This document shows, one piece after another, positions 22,786-33,491 of a stretch of 64,000 nucleotides of DNA. Origin of the DNA: Liopterus haemorrhoidalis (lineage: Eukaryota; Arthropoda; Insecta; Coleoptera; Dytiscidae). The first letter of the stretch is position 1. Every line of letters starts with the position of its first letter. Where the stretch lies: contig OZ020615.1 of NCBI GenBank assembly GCA_963971575.1, forward strand, positions 60,707,379 through 60,771,378, read 5' to 3'. The notes below the pieces were generated by a model that saw only the letters and a list, made by a program, of their open reading frames with translations, was not told where the DNA came from and made no database searches. The position numbers were made by a program, and so were the translations under genes.

Positions 22786-23417
22786 CTGGCGTACAGGGCC
22801 CGCATATTCCAAATTGCGGAGTCCGCGCTCTGTTGGTTATGCCACCACCATCCTGAAACGATTATGCATATTCTGTCTGCTTGTCCATCTCTTGCAGCGT
22901 CGAGCTACTTGTCTCGACATAATGCTGCTCTCCGCGTGCTCTACTATCATCTTAGACATGCCTATGGTATTGACCAAATACCGGTTATACCGTACGTACT
23001 TTTTGACATAGAATCGGTGGTGGAAAATTCCAAGTGCCGAATTTATTGGAATTACTCATTCCCCACCTCGAGGTTACTGACAGCCACTAAGCCGGACATA
23101 TCCCTCCTGGATATCGAGACCAAACAGATGTTTGTGATCGAATTCTCAATTCCAGCTGAGAAGAATATCTCTCTCAAAGAGGAGGAAAAGAGGTCCAAGT
23201 ATACAGATCTCTTGTTCGAGCTTAGAAAGCTGTATCCAAGGTATAAAGTAAAACTTGTTATCCTGATGGTGTTTTGGGTGTTATGAAAGCCTCCTATCGA
23301 AGGGAAATCGAGTCCATTCCCACCTGCAGGTCTTCTGCCACCTCTTTGATCTGCAGGATGCAGAAAGAAGTGCTGCTCGGGTCACTCCGCATTTTGCGGG
23401 CTCTGGATCTAGCGTAA
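22786..23417 (+). pseudogene. R2-type LINE: zinc knuckle and restriction-like endonuclease
   Basis: The frame reads LAYRARIFQIAESALCWLC, then HHHPETIMHILSAC (a CCHC knuckle), then YLSRHNAALR. It continues KPDISLLDIETK followed by VIEFSIP, the PD-x(12-14)-E signature of the restriction-like endonuclease in R2-group non-LTR retrotransposons. That endonuclease nicks the target so the RNA can be copied in place. Near 23265 a frameshift moves the C-terminus into another frame, ending LGSLRILRALDLA and a stop at 23415. The reverse transcriptase is missing, so this is a 5'-truncated dead copy. R2-group elements outside rDNA are usually other lineages (for example NeSL- or Hero-like), which I cannot tell apart here. 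Confidence 0.75.
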
Positions 23418-23834
23418 TTTCCGCGTCTGCATATTGCCAGGGTTTGGGATGCAGCCGTGTGTATTTAGCTCATCTAGTCTTTAGTAGATTCGGTTCAAAA
23501 GGTTGCTGAAATTTGCGATTAGAGGACGCTTGTCAAGAACTGACAAACACCAAATAATAACAATAATATATATAAATGAACAGTAGCAACCGATTGCCGC
23601 TGGAATGTGTACCTGGCACTTTGAGACTTAAATATACAAGATTTATTTTTAAGAAAATCGAACTGTTTAAAGCAAAATTTAAATTTGCTCATTAACTCGG
23701 TAGTTTCAAAGCTGTGTAGTTCCAACCTTCCGAATTTATCCAAAGACAAACGTGATGTTTTTCTCGGCCTACTCTAATTTTATTTATTTTTTTAACCACA
23801 CGTCATATATCTCAGTATCCACAGAATTGTTTTT
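23418..23834. other. Probable LINE 3' UTR then unrecognised sequence
   Basis: The first ~100 bases after the stop may be the R2-like element's 3' UTR. The rest is unrecognised. Confidence 0.35.
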
Positions 23835-24325
23835 CATTCGTTTGAAAACGGTGCCCTTTTAATGAACTCTTCAATTTTAGGAGCAAAAAAAAAATACACT
23901 GGAGTAAATTAGGTGATGATGGCAAATGAGGAAAGAGACTTTTTCGGCAAAAACTGCCGAACTAGTAGTGAAGTGTGAGCTGGTGCGTTGTCGTGATGAA
24001 ACATCCGTGATATATTTTTCCGGATAACAGTCCGTTTCTACCTTATTTATTCTAGTAAACGCTTCAGAACTCCAAGATAATAATATTTATTTATTGTTCC
24101 ACATGTTGGTACTCATTCACGACGAATTTTAGAAATTGAAGTCCTACTCAATCTCTTTTCATCTTTGATTGCATTTCTACCATCACTAAGCGTCCGAAAT
24201 ACTTAAAATACAAAATTAGAGCATTTTCTCCAAAATCTGGTTGTAAAATTTCAAGGGTTCTTGAAATTCGTCTATCCAATTTTGAAACAAAATTTCACAT
24301 AGACACACTGCTCTTTGATCAGTGA
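23835..24325 (-). pseudogene. mariner transposase remnant
   Basis: The minus strand reads VYVKFCFKIG near the N-terminus, as in the QRV.IKFCFKIGK start of mariner transposases, then GENALILYFKYF. Much later it reads FHHDNAPAHTS-like sequence (the HHDNAPAHT block with the second catalytic aspartate) and LKGHRFQTNE. There are many stops and shifts, and most of the sequence between the N-terminal and second-aspartate blocks is gone. No inverted ends were found. Confidence 0.65.
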
Positions 24326-24610
24326 TGGGATTATGAGTAATATAATTTTATTCTATAGTTTACAAAAAAAAAAAAACAATAATTACTTGTCAGCCATCAA
24401 TAAAATTAGCTATGATAGAATAGAATTCTATCACCACTGGTCTATCTTAAAAATCGCCAGGGTAAAAAAATAAATAAATCTCAAAAATCGGTATAAAATT
24501 CGAATGGAATAATTTAGCGAAATAATTTCAAAGGAAGTTAACTCATAAACAACAGCTATTGTTGCTATTCCTCTTATTTTTACAATAATTTGGTATTTTG
24601 CCCAATCCAC
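24326..24610. other. No gene recognised
   Basis: AT-rich sequence, nothing recognised. Confidence 0.35.
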
Positions 24611-24925
24611 TTATTTTTGATCAAATTGCGTACTTACTGTGAAATGTTTTCTAAATTTTTTGCACGATCCACCTTTAGTAATATCATTGGTAAACCGTGA
24701 CGACGCGTTCTCTATTTGGTCCGTTTCCCCGACGGAGCTTTCAGAAAATTGCAACATCTTGGGAACCGTCGGCCTGATCGTTCGCCCCGATGAACCCCGA
24801 AATAAAGGCTTGTGTTGATCCGTCCAGCGGCAACTAGCGGCCGGACTGGCATGGCCTGGCCTGCTGGACCACCGACATGACGTGGCACATCCTCTATATC
24901 GGCCATACACACCACTCCTGCCCAC
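24611..24925 (-). other. Unrecognised GC-rich open region
   Basis: A stretch at about 24690-24930 is far richer in G and C than its surroundings and is open in two overlapping minus-strand frames (104 and 67 codons). One includes PRHVGGPAGQAMPVRP and the other YGRYRGCATSCRWSSR. I recognise neither. It could be an exon remnant, a LINE 5' region or a chance open frame in a GC-rich repeat. No splice or promoter context is evident. Confidence 0.3.
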
Positions 24926-25441
24926 GGATATGCCGCTTAATTAAAATATGCGGGTGCATGAATTATTGGTATTGATTAAAGAGTTTCAAGCGGGACAATG
25001 GTTGCTCTGTTTCATACAACACATAGAATTATTTAGGAATATTTTGAATAAAAATTAATTAAACAAAAGACTAATGTTCAGTTATTGAAATTTTGTATAG
25101 TTGTTAGTTTACAGTAAAGTTTCTGACTCGGGACAGTCTCTGATTGGAAGTCCCGGGTATTAAGCATTTATTTCGTGTCTTGTGACCCGGGAAAAATAAC
25201 CCGGGACATCCGATACTTTTTATAGAATAATTCTAAATTCCTCATTTAACGAAAACAATTATATGTACTAGTGTACACGCTTTACAATAAAACATATATA
25301 TTTCTTCGCATGTGTATACTACTACCACTGTCTACTATTTTACGACTTTATAGCAGACATGAGGTCTCACGTATGAACAAAGCTGCTGTCTGTTTAAGCA
25401 AAAAAAAAACTATATATTTTTACTAGTGTACACGCATAAAA
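24926..25441. other. No gene recognised
   Basis: AT-rich apart from a cluster of CCCGGG words at 25125-25205. Confidence 0.35.
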
Positions 25442-25513
25442 TCATCATCAACATCATCATTGGCGCAACAGCCCGAGGAGGCCTCGGCACAGGAGGCCTA
25501 GCCTAGGCCTCCT
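25442..25513. repeat. CATCAT-headed repeat end with 23-bp palindrome
   Basis: Starts with ATCATCATCAACATCATCAT then TGGCGCAACAGCC. It ends in a 23-base inverted repeat (25491-25513) whose arm is AGGAGGCCTAG around a single central C. (ATC)n followed by TGGCG..ACAGCC is a form I associate with dispersed insect retroelement ends, but no body was identified. Confidence 0.4.
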
Positions 25514-25755
25514 GTTTCCAGGTTTCATGACTGTTTTTTTAATCTATATACATTCAGGAGTAATATAGTCAGTATTATTAAGTCCATTTTTTTAACGTAC
25601 ACAGAAATATTTGTATTTTTGTATTTGTATTTGAACGAAAAATAATAAAATATTACATCGATTATACAGATGTATGCAACATATTTCATATTCCTTTGAT
25701 ACGTTTGACGTGTATTACAAAATAGACTAAACAATAAATAAAATGTATGCTTACA

Positions 25756-26560
25756 TAGGTTGTTCGCTTTCATCCTTGCTTTTTAACATCATTTTAGACT
25801 GGGTTATGAAATCCTCGCAAAACTTAAACACTGGATTAGTATGGGATCAACAACATCGCCTGGAAGACTTAGACTACGCCGACAACATATACATCCTAGC
25901 ACACACCTTTGCAGACATCTAAGAAAAGGCTAAAATTATAGCAGAGAGAGCAAAGCTTGCAGGACCTTAAAATTAATCCTCATAAAACTAATTTAATGCG
26001 CCTGAACACCAACAACCAAAACATATTAAGAATCTATGGAGAAGACATTGTAAATGTGAAAGAATTTTGCTATCTTGGTGCTACGGTGGTGCCTCTACTG
26101 ATGTAGAACATCGTATCCAAAAGGCAAGACAAGCATTCGGCATGCTTAACACAGTTTGGAAATCGCACCATATTACCAGGAACACAAAACTACGTATATT
26201 TGTATCCAACGTAAAATCCATAATGTTATACGGATGTGAGAAGTGAAAGGCTACACAGGCTATAATCACCAAACTGCAAGTATTCGTCAACAAATCCATG
26301 CGTAGGATCCTTAAAATAAGATGGAAGGGTCACTAATCAAAAGCTGTTAATACGCTGCAACCAAATTCCCATAGATAGAGAAATCAGGAGGTGCAAGTGG
26401 AACTGGATTGGACATGTAGTAAGAAGAAAGCCAAGCAATCTAGCAAGAATGGCGCTAGATTGGAACCCACAGGGGAAGCGTAAAGTCAGTCGCTCCAAAT
26501 CTACCTGGAGAAGAAGTATCGGAGACGAAATTAAAACGGAAATAAGACGTGGTCCGAAGT
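25756..26560 (+). pseudogene. RTE-like LINE reverse transcriptase, C-terminal half
   Basis: The sequence reads IGCSLSSLLFNIILDWVMK, then LEDLDYADNIYILAHTFAD (the YADD-type polymerase site, here YADN). It continues KEFCYLGATV, KARQAFGMLNTVWKS and IMLYGCE, and near the end WNWIGHVVRRK and W.PQGKRK. These are the ordered blocks of the endonuclease/reverse-transcriptase LINEs common in insects. There are several stops and frame changes, and the catalytic D-D pair is altered (DN). The endonuclease and early polymerase are missing. A separate LINE begins a few bases after it ends. Confidence 0.75.
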
Positions 26561-26570
26561 AAACTAAACT

Positions 26571-27431
26571 ATTCTTGCAGCATTACTATTTATTATATAC
26601 GTGAATGACTTTCCATCCGCTGTAAATAATAAATGTGTATTATATGCTGATGACACTAACCTAATAGTGACATCTAATTCCTTAGAAAGCACGATTAGTA
26701 AAAATAACGCAGTAGTTAACAAAGCCAAACTGGGGTTTACATCAAACGGCCTCATCTTAAATGATAGCAAAACTCAACACCTCCTATTTGCATTGAGAAA
26801 CCATAATTTTGACAACCCAGACTTCGTAAACTTCTTGGGTGTTCATCTCGACCCCACCCTCAAGTGGCATCATCACGTTAGCTCCCTATCCAATAAATTA
26901 TGTAGCACTGTATATCTATTAAGAAATCTTATGGCCTCAGTTTCCAGAGAAATTGTTCGCATTACTTATTTTGCATTGTTCCAGTCGCAAATATCCTATG
27001 CCATTTTAGCCTGGGGACATTCTCCGGCGGCAGAAAGAATCTTTTCCCTACAACGACGAGCTGTAAGAATTCTGGCCGAAGTCTCTTACCAAAGCGACTG
27101 TAGGCTTTGTTTCCCTGAACTGGAAATTATGACACTGCCTTCTCTATTTATTTACAATTCCCTATTGTATGCCCACAGAAACTTCAATGAACTTGTAACT
27201 CATGAGCAGGTACATAACTACAACACTCGTAATAAAGGCAAAATCTATCCAACCTATATAAGACTCCAAAAATCAAGAAATAGTACTAACTATTATTCAG
27301 TAAAGTTCATGAACTTACTGCCTAATAATTTTAAATCTGACTGTTTTAATACTTTTAAAAATAAAATAAAAAATTTTTTTACAGACAATCCATTTTATTC
27401 TGTCAATGAATTCTTGTCTTTTAAATTTTAA
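26571..27431 (+). pseudogene. Jockey-like reverse transcriptase, C-terminal 280 residues
   Basis: The frame begins ILAALLFIIYVNDFPSAV (the LGPLLFLIYVNDLP block), then VLYADDTNLIVTS, which holds the intact YADD polymerase site. Downstream are LILNDSKTQ, FLGVHLDPTLKWHHHV, LQRRAVRIL and HNYNTRNKG, the usual C-terminal order in jockey-clade ORF2. The polymerase copies element RNA onto nicked target DNA. This copy is open to its stop but lacks the endonuclease and the first half of the polymerase, so it cannot act alone. Its intact frame suggests recent insertion. Confidence 0.85.
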
Positions 27432-27617
27432 CGCGCTTGCTAGCTAGTCTCTCTGAACTCTTGTTTTAATATTTAGTACTATATATATTTATTTATTTTT
27501 TCTTCTATTTTAAACTATTATTTTGTGTATATTATGTGTAATTACGACTGACTTTAAACAATTTATGTATTGTAACATAGTCAATAAAATTATATTATTA
27601 TATTATTATTATTATAA
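26571..27617 (+). mobile_element. Jockey-like LINE, 5'-truncated, with 3' tail
   Basis: The element starts within the polymerase region, carries an open frame to its natural stop at 27431, then a 3' UTR containing GTCAATAAAATTATATTA and a TTA/TAT-repeat tail. The same frame and tail style recur at 34367-35605 and 58453-59412. No target duplication is clear. Confidence 0.8.
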
Positions 27618-28519
27618 AAGGTCTTTCAGCTAACAGAGTCGAAAATTATCTTACGTGTGTCCCCACAGGCGAACACTACGACACAAAGGGTTAAATAAGG
27701 GGTATACTTTCTTTCCCATGGCAATTTTAATTGATATACATTAAAATTAGTACAAATAGGTTCCGAATTAGAGAAACAACATAATAACAATAATTCTAAA
27801 CCAATCTAATTCAGATGATCCTTAATTTCACCCGCATGTAAGCAGTTCTGTTAATGCACTTTCAAGTGTAAATTTCACCATCTCAACTCAATATAATCAA
27901 TTCCCGGATATGCAGGTAACTTCCTGTCCAACAGTTCTACCACCCATACCAATTACAATATCCCTAATTGCTCTTAGCTCTTCGTACCGTCGGCAAAGTC
28001 ATGCCGTGTGCGGTGAGCGGTGAGTTCGATACTCGTACAAGAGTATGCTTGTATCATGAAATGCAAGTCATCTTTGTCAGAACGGCAGCGGTCTGCTTGT
28101 AACAACGACTAATAGACGCCTGATGTTGATGACAAAAACTTATTTTGACATTGAGCTTGATAGTTTTTTATTTATGTTTTGTTGTTGATTGGGTTTATTG
28201 AATTAAATTGTACAGATGATGAAGCATGATGAACACTGTTGATTTTAACTGGAAATTTTATTCATGGTGCCGGTGTTTTCATAGACTTAAGTTTCATTTC
28301 GGAGAATTGCTAATTGGTATCATTTACACGTAATACCCAAAAAATTAGATAAAATAAGATTTTTTGCTCTGTTCATGTAAATTTACTTCGCACAGAAAGT
28401 AAAGTACCGTTCTTCAGTTCTTTTGAATGGATTTTTTTAGGAGACAGTTGCTTACCGCGTACTAGCCATCTCAATCGTAGCAATTAGATCAATTTGGTAC
28501 CCGCTGTTTTGCTATAAAA
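27618..28519. other. No gene recognised
   Basis: Near 28020 GAGTTCGATACTC resembles a Pol III B box, but no A box or tRNA fold accompanies it. Otherwise unremarkable. Confidence 0.35.
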
Positions 28520-28614
28520 CAGAGATGTCAAACTGGCGGCCCGATTCTTGCGTTTTAGCGGCCCACACCAACTTCTTATACTATAGTAAACTTTTATTCT
28601 ATATGCCTTATATA
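28520..28614. mobile_element. Possible hAT left end split by a mariner
   Basis: CAGAGATGTCAAACTGGCGG followed by CCCGATTC has the form of hAT ends. Sequence right of the mariner (29570-29600, GTTCGGGCCGCGGCGTC) may be a decayed interior match. No duplication or matching right end was found. Confidence 0.3.
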
Positions 28615-29544
28615 CAAGGAACATTCAATAATTAAAGAGACAAATTGATGTAGAAAAAAATCTGAGTATTTTTACAAAATGAGACTTTTACTACTTCTCA
28701 ACATATTCCCCACGAATAATAATACACTTGTAGCAACGATGAACGAGTTTTTTTTATACCTGATGCAAAAAAATCTTTGTCTTGTTGTTTGAGCCAATTT
28801 TCCACATATTCTTTGACTTCCTCGTTGTCGCTGAACTTTTTTCCACGTAATGCCTTCTTGAGTGGACCAAACAAATGAAAATCAGAGGGAGTCAAATCTG
28901 GACTGTAGGGAGGATGAGGTAGTATCTCCCAACCCATTTCAATGGTTTCTTGGGTCAGCTTGGCGGTATAACGGCGAGCATTGTCGTGGAGCAATATCAC
29001 GCCTTTTCTTTGAGTTCCGCGACGTTTTTCTGTCATTGCTGGTTTTACTTTGTTCATCAGCTTGTCTCAGTAGTAGGCACTGTTTATTGTACGCTGATCC
29101 AAATAATCACAAATGTATTCACGAATAATGTCGTCAATGCGGGTTTCAAGCGAAGGAGTTGACACTCAACTAGCCGGCCAAGACGTTGCTCGTCAGTCAC
29201 TGAGGTTGGACCATTTTTGAACGGTTCTACCCACTTATAAACATTTCTGCGATCCATACAACATTCACAATACTGTAAATCATCGAGAAAAGATTTTAGC
29301 CGGTTTTTCACCTTCAGAAAGCAAAAACCACTGAACGTTGTTCAACTAATGTGGAAATTTCAAGCGGACATGCCATCGTTAAATGCAATTTTGAGGTTAT
29401 AAACAAAACAATGTTTATCCGTCAGGTGTTCTCAGCTCATCCCAGTGATGCCAACCTAAAGTCATGAAAGTACCAAACTCCTCCTACAAATCGTTTTTTT
29501 TTTTTCTACACCAATTTGTCTCTTTAATTATTGAAAGTCCCTCG
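28615..29544 (-). mobile_element. mariner-like element, internally deleted
   Basis: The inner parts of the ends are identical for about 20 bases (CAATAATTAAAGAGACAAAT). The outer bases read CAAGGAACATT on the left and CGAGGGACTTT reversed on the right. TA flanks lie at 28613-28614 and 29545-29546. At 930 bp it is shorter than a full mariner. Confidence 0.85.
28700..29311 (-). pseudogene. mariner transposase with central deletion
   Basis: The N-terminal part reads CECCMDRRNVYKWVEPFKNG and VTDEQRLGRLVE, the DNA-binding region of SETMAR-like mariners. After a shift it reads ETRIDDIIRE and jumps to INSAYYxDKLMNKVKPAM. Downstream LLHDNARRYTAKLT carries the second catalytic aspartate and SPDLTPSDFHLFGPL the third. 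The first catalytic aspartate is in the deleted part. The C-terminal frame is open from 29057 to 28698. It cannot be active. Confidence 0.85.
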
Positions 29545-29812
29545 TAGTATAAAAATTTGAACGAAAATAACATAATCTGTTCGGGCCGCGGCGTCAAAAT
29601 CAATAGTCAGACAGTAACTGTTGCAGTTAGCCAAGACTGTGCGATAGTCGGCAGATGGGTGATTCCCTGTGATTCCAAATAATATTCTTGTAAGCAGAGC
29701 TTTCAAATTGCACTTTTCTATAGGTTCAACTGCTGTATAATAGTACCAGTATGCTAATTTCGATCTGTTTTTGTTTTGTTTTTCGGTAAAGAAAATATTC
29801 CGGCAAAATTTA
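29545..29812. other. No gene recognised
   Basis: May include the interior of the split hAT candidate. Nothing else seen. Confidence 0.3.
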
Positions 29813-30749
29813 ATAGGGGATACGCATAAAATTTATATATTTATATATTTATATTTCTTTAAAACTACATTCCTTTGATATGTTAATATTAGTTATGTCA
29901 CCTAACAAAACAAAAATCACATTTTAATTAATATTATAGCCAAATTTTTTAATTAAAATATTGTAAATTTGAAATAAGCCGATCACGGCGCGAAAGTTGC
30001 CGAGTAAAGACGACTGAGTATGGCGTCAAACGATAGGGGTTTCACGTCACAGATACAGCTACAACATAATCTTTACACGTGTGTATATTGTATTGTTCGA
30101 GAGTTTTGTATTTGTTTTTAAACAATTTTTCACGCATTTATTATTAAAATGGCAGATAAAGATTTTGTTAGGGCTCAGAGTGATAATTTACCCAACATTG
30201 ATGCATTTATGCTTACAAACATAAAATTTACTTTTTTCTGAAATATCGTTTTTATTTCGCCCCATAGCTTCCAGCCACAAATTTCGCTTTTTCTGTTGTT
30301 TTTCGCCATCAGTTAATGATATAAATTGTTTTTTTGGATTTCTAGTTGAACTAATTGTGCACATCGGTACTGAACAATATTTTCGATTATGTTTCGAAGT
30401 ACTGGGGCCTGGATCTTCCATATTTTATATATTTTAATATAAAATTTAATTCGGTAAACATGCATAAATTGTTTTTATAGAATTAAACTTTATTTTAATT
30501 AAAATCACTCTAACTTTAAATAACCTATAAAAGTTATACAAACAAATAAGTTCACAACAGACTATGTACGCAGGATAGGCTAACAGTTAGAAGGGGTATG
30601 ACGTCACACGTAGTTTTCGCGCGCTACCTACATTTATGATTTTTTTAAGCCTTCAAATTAAAAAAAAAAATTAAAAACTGTTTTTTATGTTTATACGCAA
30701 CAAGAGGAATATAATAAAAAAAAATTTAAAAATCATGCCTATCCCCTAT
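29813..30749 (-). mobile_element. THAP mini-element, copy 2 (inverted)
   Basis: The reverse complement matches 17758-18711 along its length, with the same ends (ATAGGGGATACGCATAA and, reversed, ATAGGGGATAGGCATGA). One TGACGTCA palindrome is kept at 30599-30606. The two at the other end are degraded (TGGCGTCA and TCACGTCA). Confidence 0.75.
30188..30421 (-). CDS. THAP-domain peptide, second copy
   Basis: It starts MEDPGPSTSKHNRKYC and continues VPMCTISSTRNPKKQF, then RNLWLEAMGRNKND. The zinc-binding C-x4-C pair and NLWL match copy 1. After FYVC the frame enters GTAAGC (plus-strand 30211-30216), a plausible 5' splice site. That supports the idea that this is a first coding exon whose partner exons are missing from the mini-element. 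Changes between copies are mostly substitutions that keep the frame, which hints at either recent spread or constraint. With only two copies I cannot choose between these. Confidence 0.6.
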   Translation of the reverse strand: MEDPGPSTSKHNRKYCSVPMCTISSTRNPKKQFISLTDGEKQQKKRNLWLEAMGRNKNDISEKSKFYVCKHKCINVG

Positions 30750-31849
30750 TGTTATTATTTAAATTTAAATAATAATTTTAATAATAATATTAAAATAATT
30801 TAAAGTTATTTCTTTACTTCCTTCAAATAAATATTCAGACTGTAAATAAGTATTAAATTTAGTTTTTATGAATTTATTAAATTCAAAATAAAATTCTGAA
30901 CAATTTATATGTTTATTTTTTTTCTGTATAACCAACGAGGAAGCAGGAAATCTGTTTTTACAAATTTAATCCTTATATGTACCTGGTCAATTCAACACCC
31001 ATGTGTGTTGAAGCTTTATTGAAACAGCTAATTTAATTTTAATGGCAGGGTAATATCAATTGAAGTAAAAATGCATAAAAGGCCTTGTTATTTTAAATAA
31101 TATATTACAATTTAATTGGTCCTCGTACCCATAGATCCACTAGTACCAAATTTAATACAAAACAAAAAAATGCAAAATCATGCTGACATAACAAAATCAT
31201 ATTGATAACCATCAAAATTCTTCTACTTTCCCTATCCATTGTACTTTTACAAAAAACTATTAAACCTTAAATTTTAAACAAAACCTAAAATTGAATAAAA
31301 ATCAATATCTAAAACACGATGCAAAAGAGTTGGGTAAAAGCGACGCAACTGCTTCCAATATTGCCGTTATTAATTTGATAATGGATATTTTATACTAAAC
31401 GAACCATCTGGATGAGGGGTATAGAAGTGTGTTGGGGGGTGTGTGTACGCTACAGGGTTTTTCAATTTAAGTCCGCTACAATGTAGCAGGCCGCCCGAAC
31501 TGCTCGTATTATTAGAAATGAGGCGGCAGCTGAACCTTCCATATTTTAATATGAGCAGCGGACAAAGATATTGGAAGCGATAAAAAATACGATTGTTGAC
31601 GGCGAATTTAATCAATGCTCTATTCACCACGAATAATAATAAGATCTTATTATTCGAAGAATTATTTTTAGTTTATATTATAAGTGGATTATTCTTAATA
31701 ATTATTCATTAATGAAAAGACCTTGTACGTCAGCGAATAAGTAGCAAAAATAATTCTATAGAGCAGGAGTTGGGAACCTTTCAGAAACAAAGATCCACTA
31801 ACAAAAAACCCTATACAAAAATAGAATTTACGAAGCATCAACTTAAATG
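30750..31849. other. No gene recognised
   Basis: AT-rich with a small GC-richer patch near 31430-31530. No family recognised. Confidence 0.4.
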
Positions 31850-32225
31850 CGTTAACCTATAATCCAACAGAGAAATCAATCTATTTGACATAGGCAAATA
31901 CTTTGCATATGTCAAAAGTAATTCACAGAAAAAAAGCGAATTTTGAGCAAAACTGTGTTGAATTGCAAAAGAAGTTCCAAATTGACTTAAATCACAACCG
32001 CCAAATAGTCCAGATTTTAATGTATTGTATCTTGGCTTTTTCAATTCTATAGAACCCTTACATACAGCTTCAACGAATACAATCGACAAACTGATTGAAT
32101 GCGTACAAAATGCATTTAATGCATTAAACAGACAAACCCTTGATAATGTTTTTCTAACATTGCAAACTTGTCTAGAAGCAAACATGTTAGCAAAAGGAGG
32201 AAAATTTTCAATACATATTGTATAA
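31850..32225 (+). pseudogene. Transposase remnant of the mariner branch best known from plants
   Basis: The frame reads LKSQPPNSPDFNVLYLGFFN, then TIDKLIECVQNAFNAL and DNVFLTLQTCLEANML, ending KGGKFSIHIV and a stop. It matches the C-terminal block QPPNSPDLNVLDLGFF...NVFLTLQ..M of the mariner branch known from plant and oomycete (Stowaway-related) elements. In that block the NVLD aspartate is catalytic, and here it is tyrosine (NVLY). The upstream catalytic parts are not recognisable and no inverted ends were found. An animal relative or transfer from another kingdom cannot be separated without a search. Confidence 0.65.
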
Positions 32226-32475
32226 AGCTATGCAACAGACGTTGATAGCCACGGTTGCAGAAAGCTTCTTACATTTTTTTTAAGCAATATTCAGTTCTCG
32301 AAAACCAGTTCTAATATGCGGCTCTGAAAGCTGAACAATTAAAATATCTGTTCAATTGACTTTTTGCAAGGAAAGTACTGCGTACAATCTACAAATGTGT
32401 ACAGGAATGGGATGTATGTCGAAGAGGCTTCAATTTCGAGTTGTACAATTTTTATACAACTTACTTTACAACTTA

Positions 32476-32727
32476 GGCCCAGTCTTTCCATCTTCAGGTA
32501 AACCTCCAGGTAACTATCTGACAGAGGCTATGAGATACTTTCTGTGCTGAATAAACGTCATCCCGTCTTTCAATACAAATTTATCTATCGGATAGTTATC
32601 AAACGGATAATGAGACTGATGTATTGAATTCATTAATTGGTATTGACATTTATTCAACAGATAAAGTTCTAGATAACCTTATCTGTCAGATAGTTACCTA
32701 GAAATTTGCCTGAAGGTAGAAAGACCC
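32476..32727. mobile_element. PIF/Harbinger-type MITE, decayed copy
   Basis: Same family as 7715-7973: the left end is GGCCCAGTCTTTCCATC, the arms share GGTAACTATCTGACAGA and TCTGTCAGATAGTTACC, and TTA flanks it at 32473-32475 and 32728-32730. The right end has lost a few bases. Confidence 0.8.
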
Positions 32728-32985
32728 TTAATCGTCTACAATCCAACAGAAAAAAGTATTTAAAAAAGTTCCTTTAGGAAAAAGAAACACACGAATGGGC
32801 AAAGAAACGATGTATCGATGAAACTAAAAAAGGTCTGTGGAGAATGGAAGTGGATAATTTCTAAGGTATGTGGAAAGTTGGAAGGCAGTGTTAAAGGAGG
32901 AAGTCTCATCTGGTGTTGATATGATGATAATGATGATGATTTTCTTCCAGAAACAATTTGGATTATATAATTTCTTCTCTATATA

Positions 32986-33489
32986 CGGGTGGCCAAATTA
33001 TTAGGGACAGTGCAGATTTTCTGTAATTTTCAAATGAAATTAATGAGGAAATAAGTGGCTTTGGGTCTCGTATTAATTTTTATTCATTAGAGTGCTTTAT
33101 TTAGAATATACAACGACATAATTGCATAATAATTTATTTTTGTATAAAAAGTGTTAATTTAACAAATTAAGTAAAATCTTAATATTTTGTAATGCCACCC
33201 CTTGCTGTGATTGCGGCTTCCAGGCGTTTGGGCATGCTTTCTATGTAGACTTTTGCGTTGTATCGGATATTGGGGTTGTGATACCACTTTCTGATAAGGA
33301 TTTCTATAAATTGCCGCTTTGTGGTGATGATTTCATTGGCGATATCCCGCTTTTTAAAATAATAATGATACCAGCAACAAGAATATAGAAGAAAAATGAT
33401 TTAAAAACAATTTATTTTCTCACAAAATGCATTTAAACTTGAAAATTACAGGGGGGGTGTGCTGTCCCTAATAATTTGGCCACCTACTG
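32986..33489 (-). mobile_element. Tc1-like deletion derivative
   Basis: The ends share GGTGGCCAAATTATTAGGGA in inverted orientation and are flanked by TA (32984-32985 and 33490-33491). At 504 bp it keeps both ends and only the last part of the transposase. Confidence 0.85.
33179..33360 (-). pseudogene. Tc1-type transposase C-terminus
   Basis: The minus strand reads ANEIITTKRQFIEILIRKWY, then AKVYIESMPKRLEAAITARG and GITKY before a stop at 33179. The SMP.RL.AVI.ARGG.TKY block closes Tc1 transposases. All catalytic residues are absent, so only the tail remains next to the right-hand end of the gene. Confidence 0.8.
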
Positions 33490-33491
33490 TA

